This document shows, piece after piece, positions 1 through 10,878 of a stretch of 64,000 nucleotides of DNA. The first letter of the stretch is position 1. The number at the start of each line of letters is the position of its first letter. Position numbers and translations under genes: made by a program. This stretch comes from Sphaerosporella brunnea. Lineage: Eukaryota > Ascomycota > Pezizomycetes > Pezizales > Pyronemataceae. The stretch lies in the NCBI GenBank assembly GCA_008704415.1, contig VXIS01000111.1:1-64000 (forward strand), written 5' to 3'. Under the pieces are notes generated by a model. That model saw only the letters and a program-made list of their open reading frames with translations, made no database searches and was not told the origin of the DNA.

Positions 1-823
1 CCTCATCACGACACCACAAACAACCCCCACTTCCGAACCTCACCACGTGACAACCATCAACGGGGGGGTAAATTTGAGAACAGCAAATGAATCAGCATCC
101 TTTGAAGCCTTAGATCTGAGAGTTCCAGCCGATTTCATTGAGAGTAAAAGCCGGTAGCTTAGTCGGAAAACTCCATCCAACTCGCGCCGTGACATGTATA
201 GTCTTAACTCCAAGGGAGTACCACGATTCCAGGTGTCATCTCACCTGTTTACAGGGTACAAACGAGCCTCGTGCGCCCAGTACTTCATCCCTTCGATCGC
301 TGCAATGACATTGTTACGGGGCCAAGCTAGCAGATCCGTGATCGTGAATCGACTTCTGACAGTATCCAGCGCCAGCCATCTCTCCCCGCAGCAACACCAA
401 GTGTACAAGCTACATACCCGCTGGAAAATAGCGCGGCCTGCGTTGACATAGGAGGAATGGCGATCAATCTTACACACATCCATGAGAGATTTCTCCTAAG
501 CATGCCTGTGCCCGGTTGTCCTTTGCCGTCAGCCACTGGTCCTGCATACCGTCAGAAATCTGCACCAGAAGCAGCTAGAATAGGTCAGCTGTGCTCTGCT
601 CTGTGGTTCTTTGGCCATGCGGATTGTTTTAATTCGGAGCGGGTGGTGTTTATTCGAGTGACAATCAGTGAGTCAGGTGGTGAGAAGGAGAGCGACGAGC
701 CGAATCAGAATGTTGTTGTGCTGCGCGCCTGGCGATGCCCCTCATCGCCTGGGGTGACAAGTCATTGTCTTGTGACACGTAAGCAGCCAGCGATCTCATC
801 ACCTTCCGCGCCTTCTATTAGGG
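1..823. other. No supported gene
   Basis: Only short open frames on both strands, none with recognisable motifs or good codon structure. This is probably intergenic DNA upstream of the gene at 976. Confidence 0.5.
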
Positions 824-893
824 TATAAACCTCGGGTACAAGACTAGGTTGCAGGTACAAGAGTAGGGTCCAAGCCCTTTGGAGGACTATATG
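824..893 (+). promoter_or_regulatory. Putative core promoter of the gene at 976
   Basis: TATAAA lies at 824-829, 147 nt before the ATG, and a second TATA-like CTATATG lies at about 887-893. Which one is used cannot be decided. The cassette shared by the genes at 23481 and 25903 is not clearly present here. Confidence 0.35.
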
Positions 894-975
894 TTGCGCG
901 CTCCTCTCCTAGACACCTCCGTCATCACCTCTTCATACAACAATCACCCAAAGACACACAACCACATAACACAGC

Positions 976-1773
976 ATGCGATCCGATCCAGCCCTTCAAG
1001 CAGCACTGAACGCATATAGCGTTGCAGTGCAGCGGTATAAGACGCTCTCAGACCTCCTCCCTCGCCATATGCGGCCCCCCGTGCTGGAACGCTTCCAGCA
1101 CCGCGAGAACCGCTGGCCCATCGAACGACGCACCGCCGACGTTCGCAAGGTGATCTCTCGAATGGAGAGGCAGCTGGCTGGAGTGCAGCCACAGGTCGCA
1201 CCTCCAGCGGCCTCGCCTGCTCAGCCGACCGCTCCCCACGACGAGCTTGCCGGGGAAACCGCCGCAGCTACCGCTGCCGAGCAGATTGCGCGCCACGACG
1301 GCCAGCTGCGCCAACCCACGGTCGGCACGGAGTCCAAGCAACACGAAGAGCATGCTTTATCCGACGACTTCAAAGCCAGCACGAAGTCCTCCGTTGTGAC
1401 CCCCAGAAAGACCGGTGGGTCCTCCGATAAGGAGTCCCCGTTTGCAAACAACAGCCTCTGCGATTCCGCAGTCTGCGGCCCCGACGAGGGCTCTACCGAC
1501 GATATGCCACACGATGGCAGTGACGTCCTCTCCCGGCATGACGGCGTCGAAGATGTCATGTCTCCGGCTGAAGAGATCGATGCAGTTGTTCGCGTCGGGG
1601 TTGTGTCGCCCGACGCAGCCATACAGATGACCCGCGTGGTCGAGCGGCTCAAGGCCGATGGCACCAGCCCGGCCATCGTCAAGAAGGTGTACACCACCTT
1701 CTTGCGTTGTGCCGAGGCGGGACCCACTTTCCCCGAGGTGGACTTCGGTGCCATGAAGGAAGACGAGGCCTGA
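976..1773 (+). CDS. Two-module family protein, member 1 (265 aa, function unknown)
   Basis: I do not recognise a described family. The single-exon protein has a basic helical N-terminal module (about residues 6-68: ALNAYSVAVQRY, a LERFQHREN core, then an RRT..V.K helix). A low-complexity Ala/Ser/Asp-rich linker follows, then a C-terminal module (about 199-248: DAVVRVGVVSPDAA ... VVERLKADGTS). Both modules occur in the same order in the genes at 23481 and 25903, which have RFRHRGN and LLIRVA at the matching places, so the three are paralogs. Unlike those two it has no intron between the modules and is the most diverged. No signal peptide or membrane segment is visible. The ATG was chosen because it precedes the conserved N-terminal helix, as in the paralogs. 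It is probably a real gene; a role in DNA or protein binding would be guesswork. Confidence 0.75.
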   Translation: MRSDPALQAALNAYSVAVQRYKTLSDLLPRHMRPPVLERFQHRENRWPIERRTADVRKVISRMERQLAGVQPQVAPPAASPAQPTAPHDELAGETAAATAAEQIARHDGQLRQPTVGTESKQHEEHALSDDFKASTKSSVVTPRKTGGSSDKESPFANNSLCDSAVCGPDEGSTDDMPHDGSDVLSRHDGVEDVMSPAEEIDAVVRVGVVSPDAAIQMTRVVERLKADGTSPAIVKKVYTTFLRCAEAGPTFPEVDFGAMKEDEA

Positions 1774-2160
1774 GAATTCTGTGGAGAAAATTTCAACTGG
1801 GAACGGGGTACTGCTGGTGCAATTGCGGATTGCACTGCGGATTTACTGATATAATTTTATTGTATTTACTGTATCCCAAAAAACATGCAACTGCACTGGT
1901 CCTCCGTGCACCGTGAAAAGCTCGTAATTCCAGGCCACACTACTCGCAAGGTGCAAACTTCATTCGGTAAAAGCGTGAAAATTCACAACGATATGTTTGT
2001 GGAACGGCCTCACTGCACAGGATACTGATGCCTTGGCAGAACAACTAGTTTCAGAGAAGTCGGGCCCTACGATGTCCACGCCGATGCTGTCCGAGGAGAG
2101 TGTCGGTCTGCAGGCTGGACAGGGTCGTGAAGAGCAGGGAGGCGCGGCTCGTAGCGGCGT
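1774..2160. other. 3' flank, no gene
   Basis: AT-richer stretch after the stop codon (1820-1885) that probably carries the 3' end of the preceding transcript. The rest holds nothing I recognise up to the hAT remnant at 2161. Confidence 0.4.
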
Positions 2161-3306
2161 CAGTGTTCCTCACGGGCCGGGGCGGGCTGTAGGTCGGTCT
2201 GCCATATTCCAGTCAAGTCCGCGCTCGACAGAGGACTGAAGCGACCCAGTCCGCAATTGATCCAGGGCTGGAAACCTGGTCCATGCGTTCGGAGGACTGG
2301 ACCAGCCTGCAGTCGTTACCTATGTATCATCTATCTGCCGTGAGTCTGAACCTGCGAGCGGTTGGGCAAGGAAAAAAACCTTATCTTTGCCACCGTCACT
2401 GCACCATAATTGCGACAGGAAATTTATCCTCGCTTCCAAGTAGACTGTTTACACCTGTTGGAATTTGGCCGTCGTGCGTCGGGTCGAGTTTGGGTCGGTG
2501 TACCTAGCTGTTCTGTAGAGGGGCGAGGTTAGGAGGAGCTTCTCTTCTCCTTCACGCAATTGAATTGAGCACCACCCTCATTTTATCAACACCTACTCTG
2601 CCCAGCGGATCCCAGCAGATCCCAAGGACGCATACCCGCAGTTGCCCAGCGAAGAAATTGCCACGCTGAAGTCGCGTCTGGCTGCCTGAAAATGGCGATG
2701 ACGTTGTGATTAGGGGTGCGGGCCGGTGGAAATGCAATAGATTTATAGTTCCGCGGTCTTTGCCAGACTCGCGCGATGTACGAGTGTGAGCTGAAAGAGC
2801 TACTCCTAAGTGGAAAGACCTCGCAAAAATGGCGCTAGGATTTCTGTCAATACCCTCCATGTCTGCCGAACCAGACGGGGTCTTCAGCAGCGCAATGATT
2901 ACGCTCGACGACCCTCGTTGCCAGCGCAGTGACGAAACTATCAACGACTTGCAGTGCCTCAACGTTTGGCACCGGGATGGGCTCAACAGCGCGAGCCATG
3001 CTGCAACTCAATGGAGGCACGGTTTAATAGCCTGAGCGTGAGGCATAAAGGAGGTTTGGAGCGCGCTATGGTTACATTCATACATGGCCGGGGTTTGGCC
3101 TATGGGTTTTGAGGGCGCGGGCTGTTTGCATAGAAAATTCTTATGTAACATGAAGTATCCAGTCGACTGGATCGCCTGCACGCGGTCCAGTCCATACCCT
3201 CCCAAAGGACGGCTGGTCCGGGCAATGTCTCGGACTGGACTTACGCGCTGTGGTCCAGGTCCGGTCCGCGCTCAGGACTGGTCGGACTGGACTGTGAGGA
3301 ACGCTG
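2161..3306 (+). mobile_element. hAT DNA transposon remnant, CAGTG-end family (1,146 bp)
   Basis: The left end CAGTGTTCCTCAC and right end GTGAGGAACGCTG are inverted repeats. They are flanked by AGCGGCGT (2153-2160) and AGCGTCGT (3307-3314), a 7/8 matching 8-bp target duplication typical of hAT. Inside, 2806-3034 on the + strand encodes the hAT C-terminal dimerisation segment (LSIPSMSAEPDGVFSS, then ITLDD.RCQ and CLNVWHRDGL). The rest of the transposase is missing, so this is an internally deleted, dead copy. A sibling lies in the opposite orientation at 59740. Confidence 0.85.
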
Positions 3307-3847
3307 AGCGTCGTTCCGTGGCAGTCTAGTCTAGAGACTGAACAGAACGCTGCGGTGGCATTAAAGCCATGGAAATGTTCGATTCCAGGCGGCAATGACA
3401 TCGCTGCCTTGCTTCACCAAGAACAACTAGTGATGGGCATAAGCGAAGCTTTGTCTCGAGCCTTTTCGTGCGGTTAGATATTACATTTGATGATGCAACA
3501 TTCAAACGTCGAGCGGTGGCGCGTACACGGTCAGCAGCAGGGTTGTTCGTTGGTGTGGCTGCAAGCCTGGTTGCGAAGCGCCCGGTCGGTGTGCAGTCGT
3601 TGGCTGGGCTTGTATGATTGCTGTCATCTCGTCTGCCTTGTTGGCGACCCTCCCACCAGAGCTCAGCTCCATATAGCGCGACCGCCTGAACTGCCGCCAC
3701 CTGATCACCCATTTGTCGCTGTTAAGCATGATTGCTTGGGCTGGCACCCGAGGATGTCAGACGCATGCACACAGCGCCCCGCATCTAACTACAGTGTGAG
3801 CCATGCGAATTAGGTGCTCTGTTACCTATATACCATGTGTCTATGGC

Positions 3848-4925
3848 AGCAGGACGAGGTTTGTTTTTCCGCTAATGCAGTGGCGCTTCCACCACAAATA
3901 TGCGTCTTCGGTTGATCACGGATGGATTTGTTGAATGACTAGGTCGACAGAGGAGATAACGCTTAGTCTTAGTCCGACGCCGGAGGACGAGCGTCGGCCC
4001 TTTATATACAGCGCCGCGTGGGCAAAGCAACAGGAAAAAGGACAACTATCAAACTACGGAAACCGGAAACGGAAGAAATCTAGACCGACGGTCTCCACCT
4101 GAAAATCCTTCACGGGCGCCACCCGGAATCCTTTTCCAACAGGATTGCGAAACCGCTGGGCAGCCGGAGACATACGTTTCGCTCTAGATTGCAGCAGGTA
4201 CACACTTTGTTTGGGACGGCGGACGACGACGCTCATGCCGCATGGTAGAGACTGACGACGCGTGCCAGTGGAAAAAGGACCATGATAGCCCTGAGCAATG
4301 CTGGCTGCGTATGCTTGTAGGATGTAAGATAGTGGATGGCAAGTCATTGCCACAAGGGGAAGCCGCAGTCGATGTCACTGGGTATTGGCGCAACTCGATT
4401 TTTATGTATCACCGAGTGCTGCGAGATATTTAGGACTGCAACCCTAACGTCGGCCAAATTGCAAAGTTGTGGTATAAATACCGCCCCCATTCTTTCCTTC
4501 TTTGCTTCTTTCTTTCTCAAGCATGCGCATATACCCCCTACCCCCACCATCTAGTGCCTCCCTTCCCAAACACCGAGATCTCATTGATACCCCCCCTCCG
4601 CCTTGATATACGTTCCACCCCTGCTACTTCCTCCCCCTTCTCCCTTTTTCATACACGTATAGAATAACTTCACGACTGTGACAGCACAGGATCAACCGAC
4701 CATTCACCTCTACCCCACTCCAGTTCCGCCTCCATTCCGCGCCCCCCTTTTTCCTTGGACGACAACCCCAGCAGAGGGTTTTTACCTCCGGGTTTCCCTC
4801 TATAATCAAAAACCTTGTTTGTCTGGCTGCTATGCGAGAGGACAAGGTTTTTTTTTTTTCTTTGTTGCACGATAACGCAGTGGCGCTTCGACGCTGAAGA
4901 TGCGGCTTTGGCTGAAGACGCCCAT
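3848..4925 (+). repeat. Diverged direct repeat pair about 1 kb apart
   Basis: 3848-3915 resembles 4838-4915 (shared core GCAGTGGCGCTTC followed by GAAGATGCGTCTTCGG-like sequence). 4395-4455 resembles 4935-5005 (shared ACTGCAACCCTAAC). The order is the same, so the two parts are relics of one duplicated unit, with about 480 bp extra in the first copy. An old LTR or MITE is possible; the ends are not defined. Confidence 0.4.
4473..4522 (+). promoter_or_regulatory. TATA box plus pyrimidine-rich initiator
   Basis: TATAAATA at 4473-4480 is followed by a C/T-rich run (about 4488-4520) and an ATG at 4522. This is a strong-looking RNA polymerase II core promoter, yet no convincing gene follows. It may be an orphan promoter inside the repeat unit. 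Confidence 0.35.
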
Positions 4926-7900
4926 ACATCGCATGATCGAGATTATTGGCGTTTATGTAGCGAGAAAAGAATGCGATTCGGATAGTGACGACTGCAACCC
5001 TAACTATCGTGGTCTGATGGCAGCTTCAGCGTTTGAAACCCGTATGGCAATACTTTGACCGCCTCGCAGTGAGTCCCTGATCACAGATGGGGATTTTTCC
5101 TCGCCCCTCTCGCTGAGAACCGAGACTCCGACATGAATCCGCGCAGGGGAGCCAGTTCGCGGATTCGCTGCGTGCCACATCATGACAGTCCGATGAGCGT
5201 CATAACCGCCGGTTGCTGCTTGGGTTCTTCCATCCTCAACGCATGATGTGGTGTCTCGCCTTTCGGCGCTCTAGTTCTCCGTCAACGCGCGACCAGCGAC
5301 TGATAGACTACATCCGCTACGCGGCCAAGAAATTACCGTGTATAACCAGCGGTCGGAGTTGGCCGCGGGATTGGATCGCAGAGCCGCAATCCATGTCCAG
5401 CAACCAACAGCGGGGATCGTGATCGGTATATGCCACGCGCTCTCTCGACGACCGGGACGTACTCACCTCAGAGATGCGGATCTTGCAGGCTATAATCTCT
5501 CCTCAGACTCACCTCAGCGGACCCTGGGGACATGAGGAGACGGACGCGACGTTTTTTATCCTCAGGTCCTCACTGCACGCATTTTAGGGTACCCCGGCTC
5601 GCCTTAGGCACAACGAACTGCACACAAGCCTGGTATTCAGGGCAACCATGGTGGCCATTCGCAGGCCATCTGAGTAGCTATCTACCCTATTCCGCAAGGA
5701 CGTGGAGCACCTGACGTACAAGGACGTTGCGGGCACCGGCGCGCGCGGATGCTTTCTTTCTCGTCGATGCGTCTTGTCGCATCGAGCAAGACTTCGTGCA
5801 TATAGTCCTTCCTTAACCGCGTGACGTTTGTCGACCAACCGTGCGGCAGGATACTGTTCCTGCGAGGGTTTCCATCCATCCAGAATGTCGATCTACTCAT
5901 CCGCGTTCCGTTTCCATCCTATTTGTATCGCTTTGTTGCTGCAGTCGATTCCTCGTTCCGTCCCGTCATTTGTATTAATCTGCGTTGGGCACTATCCTTC
6001 TGGGGGATGTATCGCGTTCAAGACATTGTGCGTTCATAGCTGTATGGTTCAGGGCACGGGATGCCGGGCTTCAAACAGTCAGCCATATCGATGCACTGAG
6101 GCACCTGTCGCCGTTGGAATCTAATTGCGTTGCTGAGCCGCTCCGACCGCTACGAGCCCGACAGCCACCCCCACCCCTTGCCGAGGTCAGCTGTGGACAG
6201 ACAAAACCGGTCTGTGGGATAGTTCGAGGTGCAAATCATCAGTCATCATAACAGCCACAGGCGGTGCACTCTGCTGACGCGGGATCTATGGTGTGGGACA
6301 CAGTGGTGGCATTCATTCGCACTATATCTGCTTTTATCTCACTACAGTGACGGGCCTGGAGCTCCGTGGCGCTATGGTTGTTCGCGCCGCAGTGTGTGGA
6401 CGTTGATTTGAAATCCGAATTGCCGATGGTTGGATGTCGTGACGATGGTGTGCACCGAGACGGGTCCAGATCGAGGCTGGCGTGCCCGACGTGCTGCTTA
6501 TGATGCGCGTTCTGCGGCTGGTGATGCACATCCGACCTGGTGGGGATTTGAATCTGAAGGTTTGACCCGGTCGACAGCTGCTACCGCGCGTCGAAAATCA
6601 GATGTTGCCGGTCGTTGGAGCAACTTGTAAGCCGCCGACCTGCGCTGGTCTGGCACACATCATGACCAGAGACAAGGTCGGAACGTCAGCATGGACACGC
6701 GCTGCCAGCGGAATGTACGAGAAGCGCGGAATACCGGAGGTGCGTGAAACAGTCACGCCCGGAGGATATCTGCGCACGGCACCGCGACACCAAGAAGCAA
6801 CCGACGACAGACGCACACATTGATTCAGCTGGTGCAGTGACGAACAAAGAAGATACCCACCAGACCAAGATTCCACGGTGCGAACTGAGAGCCATCTGCG
6901 GCGGTACGCTGAGACCATAGCATAGATACTGCAGATGCGACCTACCCAGCTGGATGGCTCCATCACAGAGCACTCGTGGGACCAAAGCGTGGTTTACAGC
7001 GGGTTTGTGTGCCATGCTCTATCGTCGATACAGCTCACATTTGCACGACGATACAGGACGGGTTCGATGTTGGTTACGGAAACCGCATTGTAGATGTTCC
7101 TCCTGGACAGAGTCTAGCTGGATATGTATCAGATGTGATTGTACGGATACCTGCAAGGAGTTGCACATGTGCGGTTTCTCGGACGAAATGCGTCATATTT
7201 TGCGCTCACAGTCGCATCCCCAGTTCGGAATCCAGAGGAGATCGATATGGCGGCGCACATGGCAGCATCGCAGGGTGCAAGCACCGTGCAAAGTACAGCA
7301 AGTGCGCAGTTGAGGCGAGTGGATGTTCGGCGTTTGCATCCGGACAGGGAAAGCTGTTGGAATCGGATAGGTCCAAGCATCTGAGCACGTCTGGTGAGAT
7401 GTCGCAGAGATATATCTTCATCATTGAAAACGCCAGGCTACACAGCCCTAGTTCAACAAAACCACCGCCGCAAGGACCGCAATGCGAACGACGCGGGGTT
7501 AGATTCTGGGCCCGCTGATCGCCGCAACTCCCAACGTAACCAGCGCAGTCTGCGCAACGTACCACGTGGAGCCTTCAAACACATGCAAACACCCCGAAAA
7601 CAGCTCTGGCCACACAATGCGGAAACCGCTTCGTTCACCAGGGGAATCAACGCTCTGGCCCACTGGGCTCGGTCACCGATAGTGCTCGGATGCGCGTGCG
7701 GATACCACCCAGCTCTCGGAGGACCACGTGTGGTTTCAGTCCACCAGCAGGCGGTGTGAGCGTGTGTGTGCGCAACAAGAATGACAATGTCGCCTTCAAG
7801 CTTGCTGCGATAGTTTAGCGAGCCACTGTCGATAGGGTGATAAAGGACATAGGTTTTGCAACTCTTTCGTCTTCGGTTTGCGCGGTTGCTAGTGGTGGCG

Positions 7901-10082
7901 ACACTAGGCGGGTCGGGTGGAGGTCGGTGGCGATGACACGGGCGCAGGGCCGAGTAGCGCTGATAATGGCTTGCCCGGAAAAAATAGCTGATAAAAATGT
8001 CAGACTCAACTGCTGGTCAACACCGTGGGTCGTCGCTGTATCGATGACCCTAATCGAATGTGCCAGCTTTGCAACCCCGTATTTTACAATCGTACTCAGG
8101 CTTACAACACCGTGGCGCCATCACCACGTGCACCCTTACGACGCAGTTCGATTCTTGCAAATGGCGGTGGCAACTAGCTATTCGCTCCAGTCACGGTAAC
8201 ACATTCACTCGTCTGTTATCACACCAGCAGAACTGATGGTTGCGCGATTCATGGACATGGCACCACGCGAAGGTGTCGATGCCTTCGTGATCAAGTGGAA
8301 TGCTCAGCAGATACTCGTCATGCTGAGGACTTTGACTGCGGCAATGTAAGGTGTCTGCTGGAACGAACTCAAACCGCATTGCTAGACCGCGGTGATACTG
8401 GATACTCGAAGCCTGTGTATATATAGTATCTATCGCACTGGACGACGACCCAAGTTACGTTGAACAGTTTCTGCAGCCGACAGAACCACCTGGGTGAAAG
8501 TACGAAACCACGTTGGGTTCTCTGCTGTAGAGTCACTGCAAACACTACTACAATCTCTGCTCGGCAATCCTGTCTGCCTAGCAAAGATGGCTTTTGCCTG
8601 ACAGAAGGCACTGATTTATGTTTCCAGGACAGCCTGGGCTCTCGAGAAAGCTGGCCAGTTGGTCTCCAGAAAAAAACTGGTCGCCCGGACTGAACATATA
8701 CATGCCGGCTAATCGAACTGCCGTTATATTCCGGTGCAACAACTCGCATCACAATAGTTTCGTTGATATTCTGTGCGCAAAACCCCCATCAGAGTCACGC
8801 TCACTATCACCACATGTTCCCCCGAGCGCCATTATACGGCTCACCTAAAATAGCTCTACAGCAGTGGTTCAAGTGCACATATCCCTGCCGCACGATGAAG
8901 TTCGAGTACACCATGGCCACAACGTGCAGAAGTCCACACCAACTAAAAACTGATCCTTGACCGAGGTGCCATAAGCGATGTTCATCTGGGGACTTCAGCA
9001 ACGCAAAATTCGTGATCAGTGATGACGAGCACACCAACTATACACGTTTGGACTGGGCTCACATGACGTCAGACAAACCGCTATTGACCCCCCACCGCAG
9101 ATAATTAGAGTCAGCTGAGGACATCTGCGGCCCAGATATCTGCTCAATGATCACAAAACGTCGATGAAGTACGGACTGGGTTACTTCGAGAAACAATTGC
9201 AGCAGGTAAGCCGCGCCGTTGGAGAGAAGAAAGCGGGCATCAGTGGCGGATGTATACGAAATCTGCGACCTTGAAGCACAACTTGTACTGCAAGAATGAT
9301 GCGGATTTTCCGGCATCGCAGCAAGTAATGATGGGGAGGACGTACCTCTCCGGAAAGCACGCGATGAACCGGAAACCCGTCATTTAGATGGTACGATATT
9401 GTGGCATAGTCTGCTGGCGAACTGTGCATGGCTGCATCTGGTTCGCACAGGCTGTGTGAAAACGTTGTGGATAGTATCTTCGGGAGGTGGCTGATTGAGA
9501 ACTCCATGGAAGGAGAGGGTGCTGGAGTGCGACACTCAAGCGATGGTCGCGTATGCATTCGGCTATTGAAAAAACGTGGATGAGGGTCAAAACGTACGAC
9601 TGGGTGCACAAAAGGCCTGCCTACAGAAACGAATAGTCGACGGTGGTGCTCGGAAACCCAACAAAATTCAATGACCGTGCGCATCGCACCGATGTGGATA
9701 ATTACAAGCACTGTTGTCTAAACGACTGGCGAAGAGCAACACGGCCAAGGAACGCACTCTATGAACATTCTAACGCGGGACGGGCGCGATCAGCGCTGCA
9801 AAGCGAACGCTTGACATGGGTGCATTTGGACATTGGAACAGGCAGAGTGAGGTAGGGGCAACAACAGATTGCGTTACACCTGAGAGACCCCATCCACAAT
9901 ATTAGTCGATCCACAAAACTGAATGTTCATCCACTTACGTGGTGTGTTTGATCACGCTTTATCAAGAACGATTTGTATACCTGCACCCGCATTGGTCGAA
10001 GGGAGACCTGCTGCAAGATACCGAGGTCAGGAAAACCGTCACTATACAAAGCTGATAGTGTTTGTCAAAGCCATTCGGCCGC

Positions 10083-10620
10083 TGTAGCATCCGCACAATC
10101 AACCCCCTTCTACATGCGTCCAACAGTGATTATCTGGTTTTCCCACCCGGCCAGACACCTGTGAGCACATACTGCCAGAAGCGCTGGCCAGCGGGAGCTG
10201 GGACCTGCTAGAAAGACACTTTGTGTATTGGTGATGGCGATAGAACAGCACATGTGCATGGAGGTTTTCTCTGGATGGTCACCAAGAGCGGTGTGGTTGG
10301 CATAAATAGCGAAGCGGGCGCACCCCTCTACGTGGTATGCCCCCCACGGAACACACTCAACCTGGGCAAGGCCAAGTCAAGGGCGAAGGATGCAAAAGCA
10401 AACTGCACCCAGAGGGCCATTCAGGCTGTCCTCAATCCAACTCTCCCGCTTCTTCTGCGTCAATCCGACGTGCTGGGGACAAGTATGGCTTCTCACGGAG
10501 TACTGCACAAACCCGCATGAAAGGTGTCAAGACCTGCGCCGAATCTCAAGCCAAACCCCAAAAACGTAACCGCCATAGAGACGGAGCAATCGTCCACTGG
10601 AGTGAGCGACCCGCCCCATA
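10083..10620 (+). mobile_element. Degenerate pogo/Fot1-like transposon fragment, copy A
   Basis: It is homologous to 40530-40985. The shared coding stretch (about 10300-10520) reads GAPLYVV..P.NTL.LGKAK..AKDAK..C.QRAIQ.VLN, then a helix-turn-helix-like segment better kept in copy B (RAADKYGFTRRTTQTR). That resembles the Psq-type DNA-binding domain at the N terminus of pogo/Fot1 (DDE_1) transposases. Frames are broken and no catalytic domain remains. It abuts the decayed hAT copy that starts near 10621. Confidence 0.55.
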
Positions 10621-10870
10621 ACTGACAAGGTTTAGGGTCCTACTACCTTTTGCATGCTGCCGCTGGGGCACGGACGCTCCGTGGACAGACAACCTCATCA
10701 CATACCGGCTTTCTCTATACCCGTAAGATAATATTTCCTGAGGAGGTTGCAGGGACCGCTCGCAGATGGAGGAAGGTCAGTAACAATGCCTCAGGCACAA
10801 TGGAGGCATCAGAGACTGCACTATAGTTATGCGAACCCCTGGTGGACTTACAGACCGACCTGCTTCACTG

Positions 10871-10878
10871 GCGGAAGC
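10871..10878. repeat. Target site duplication, left (GCGGAAGC)
   Basis: Perfect 8-bp copy of 13856-13863 flanking the nested hAT element. It lies inside the C-terminal coding region of the older hAT copy. Confidence 0.95.

Larger units (their letters stand above)
3315..10082. other. Long stretch without a supportable gene
   Basis: Several open frames of 60-180 codons overlap on both strands, but none shows a domain, consistent codon use or splice structure. The longest, 6976-7518 (+), is unconvincing. The part from 5340 to 5830 reads locally like decayed coding sequence with many stops. Apart from the direct-repeat pair and TATA region listed separately I see nothing definite. Confidence 0.4.
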
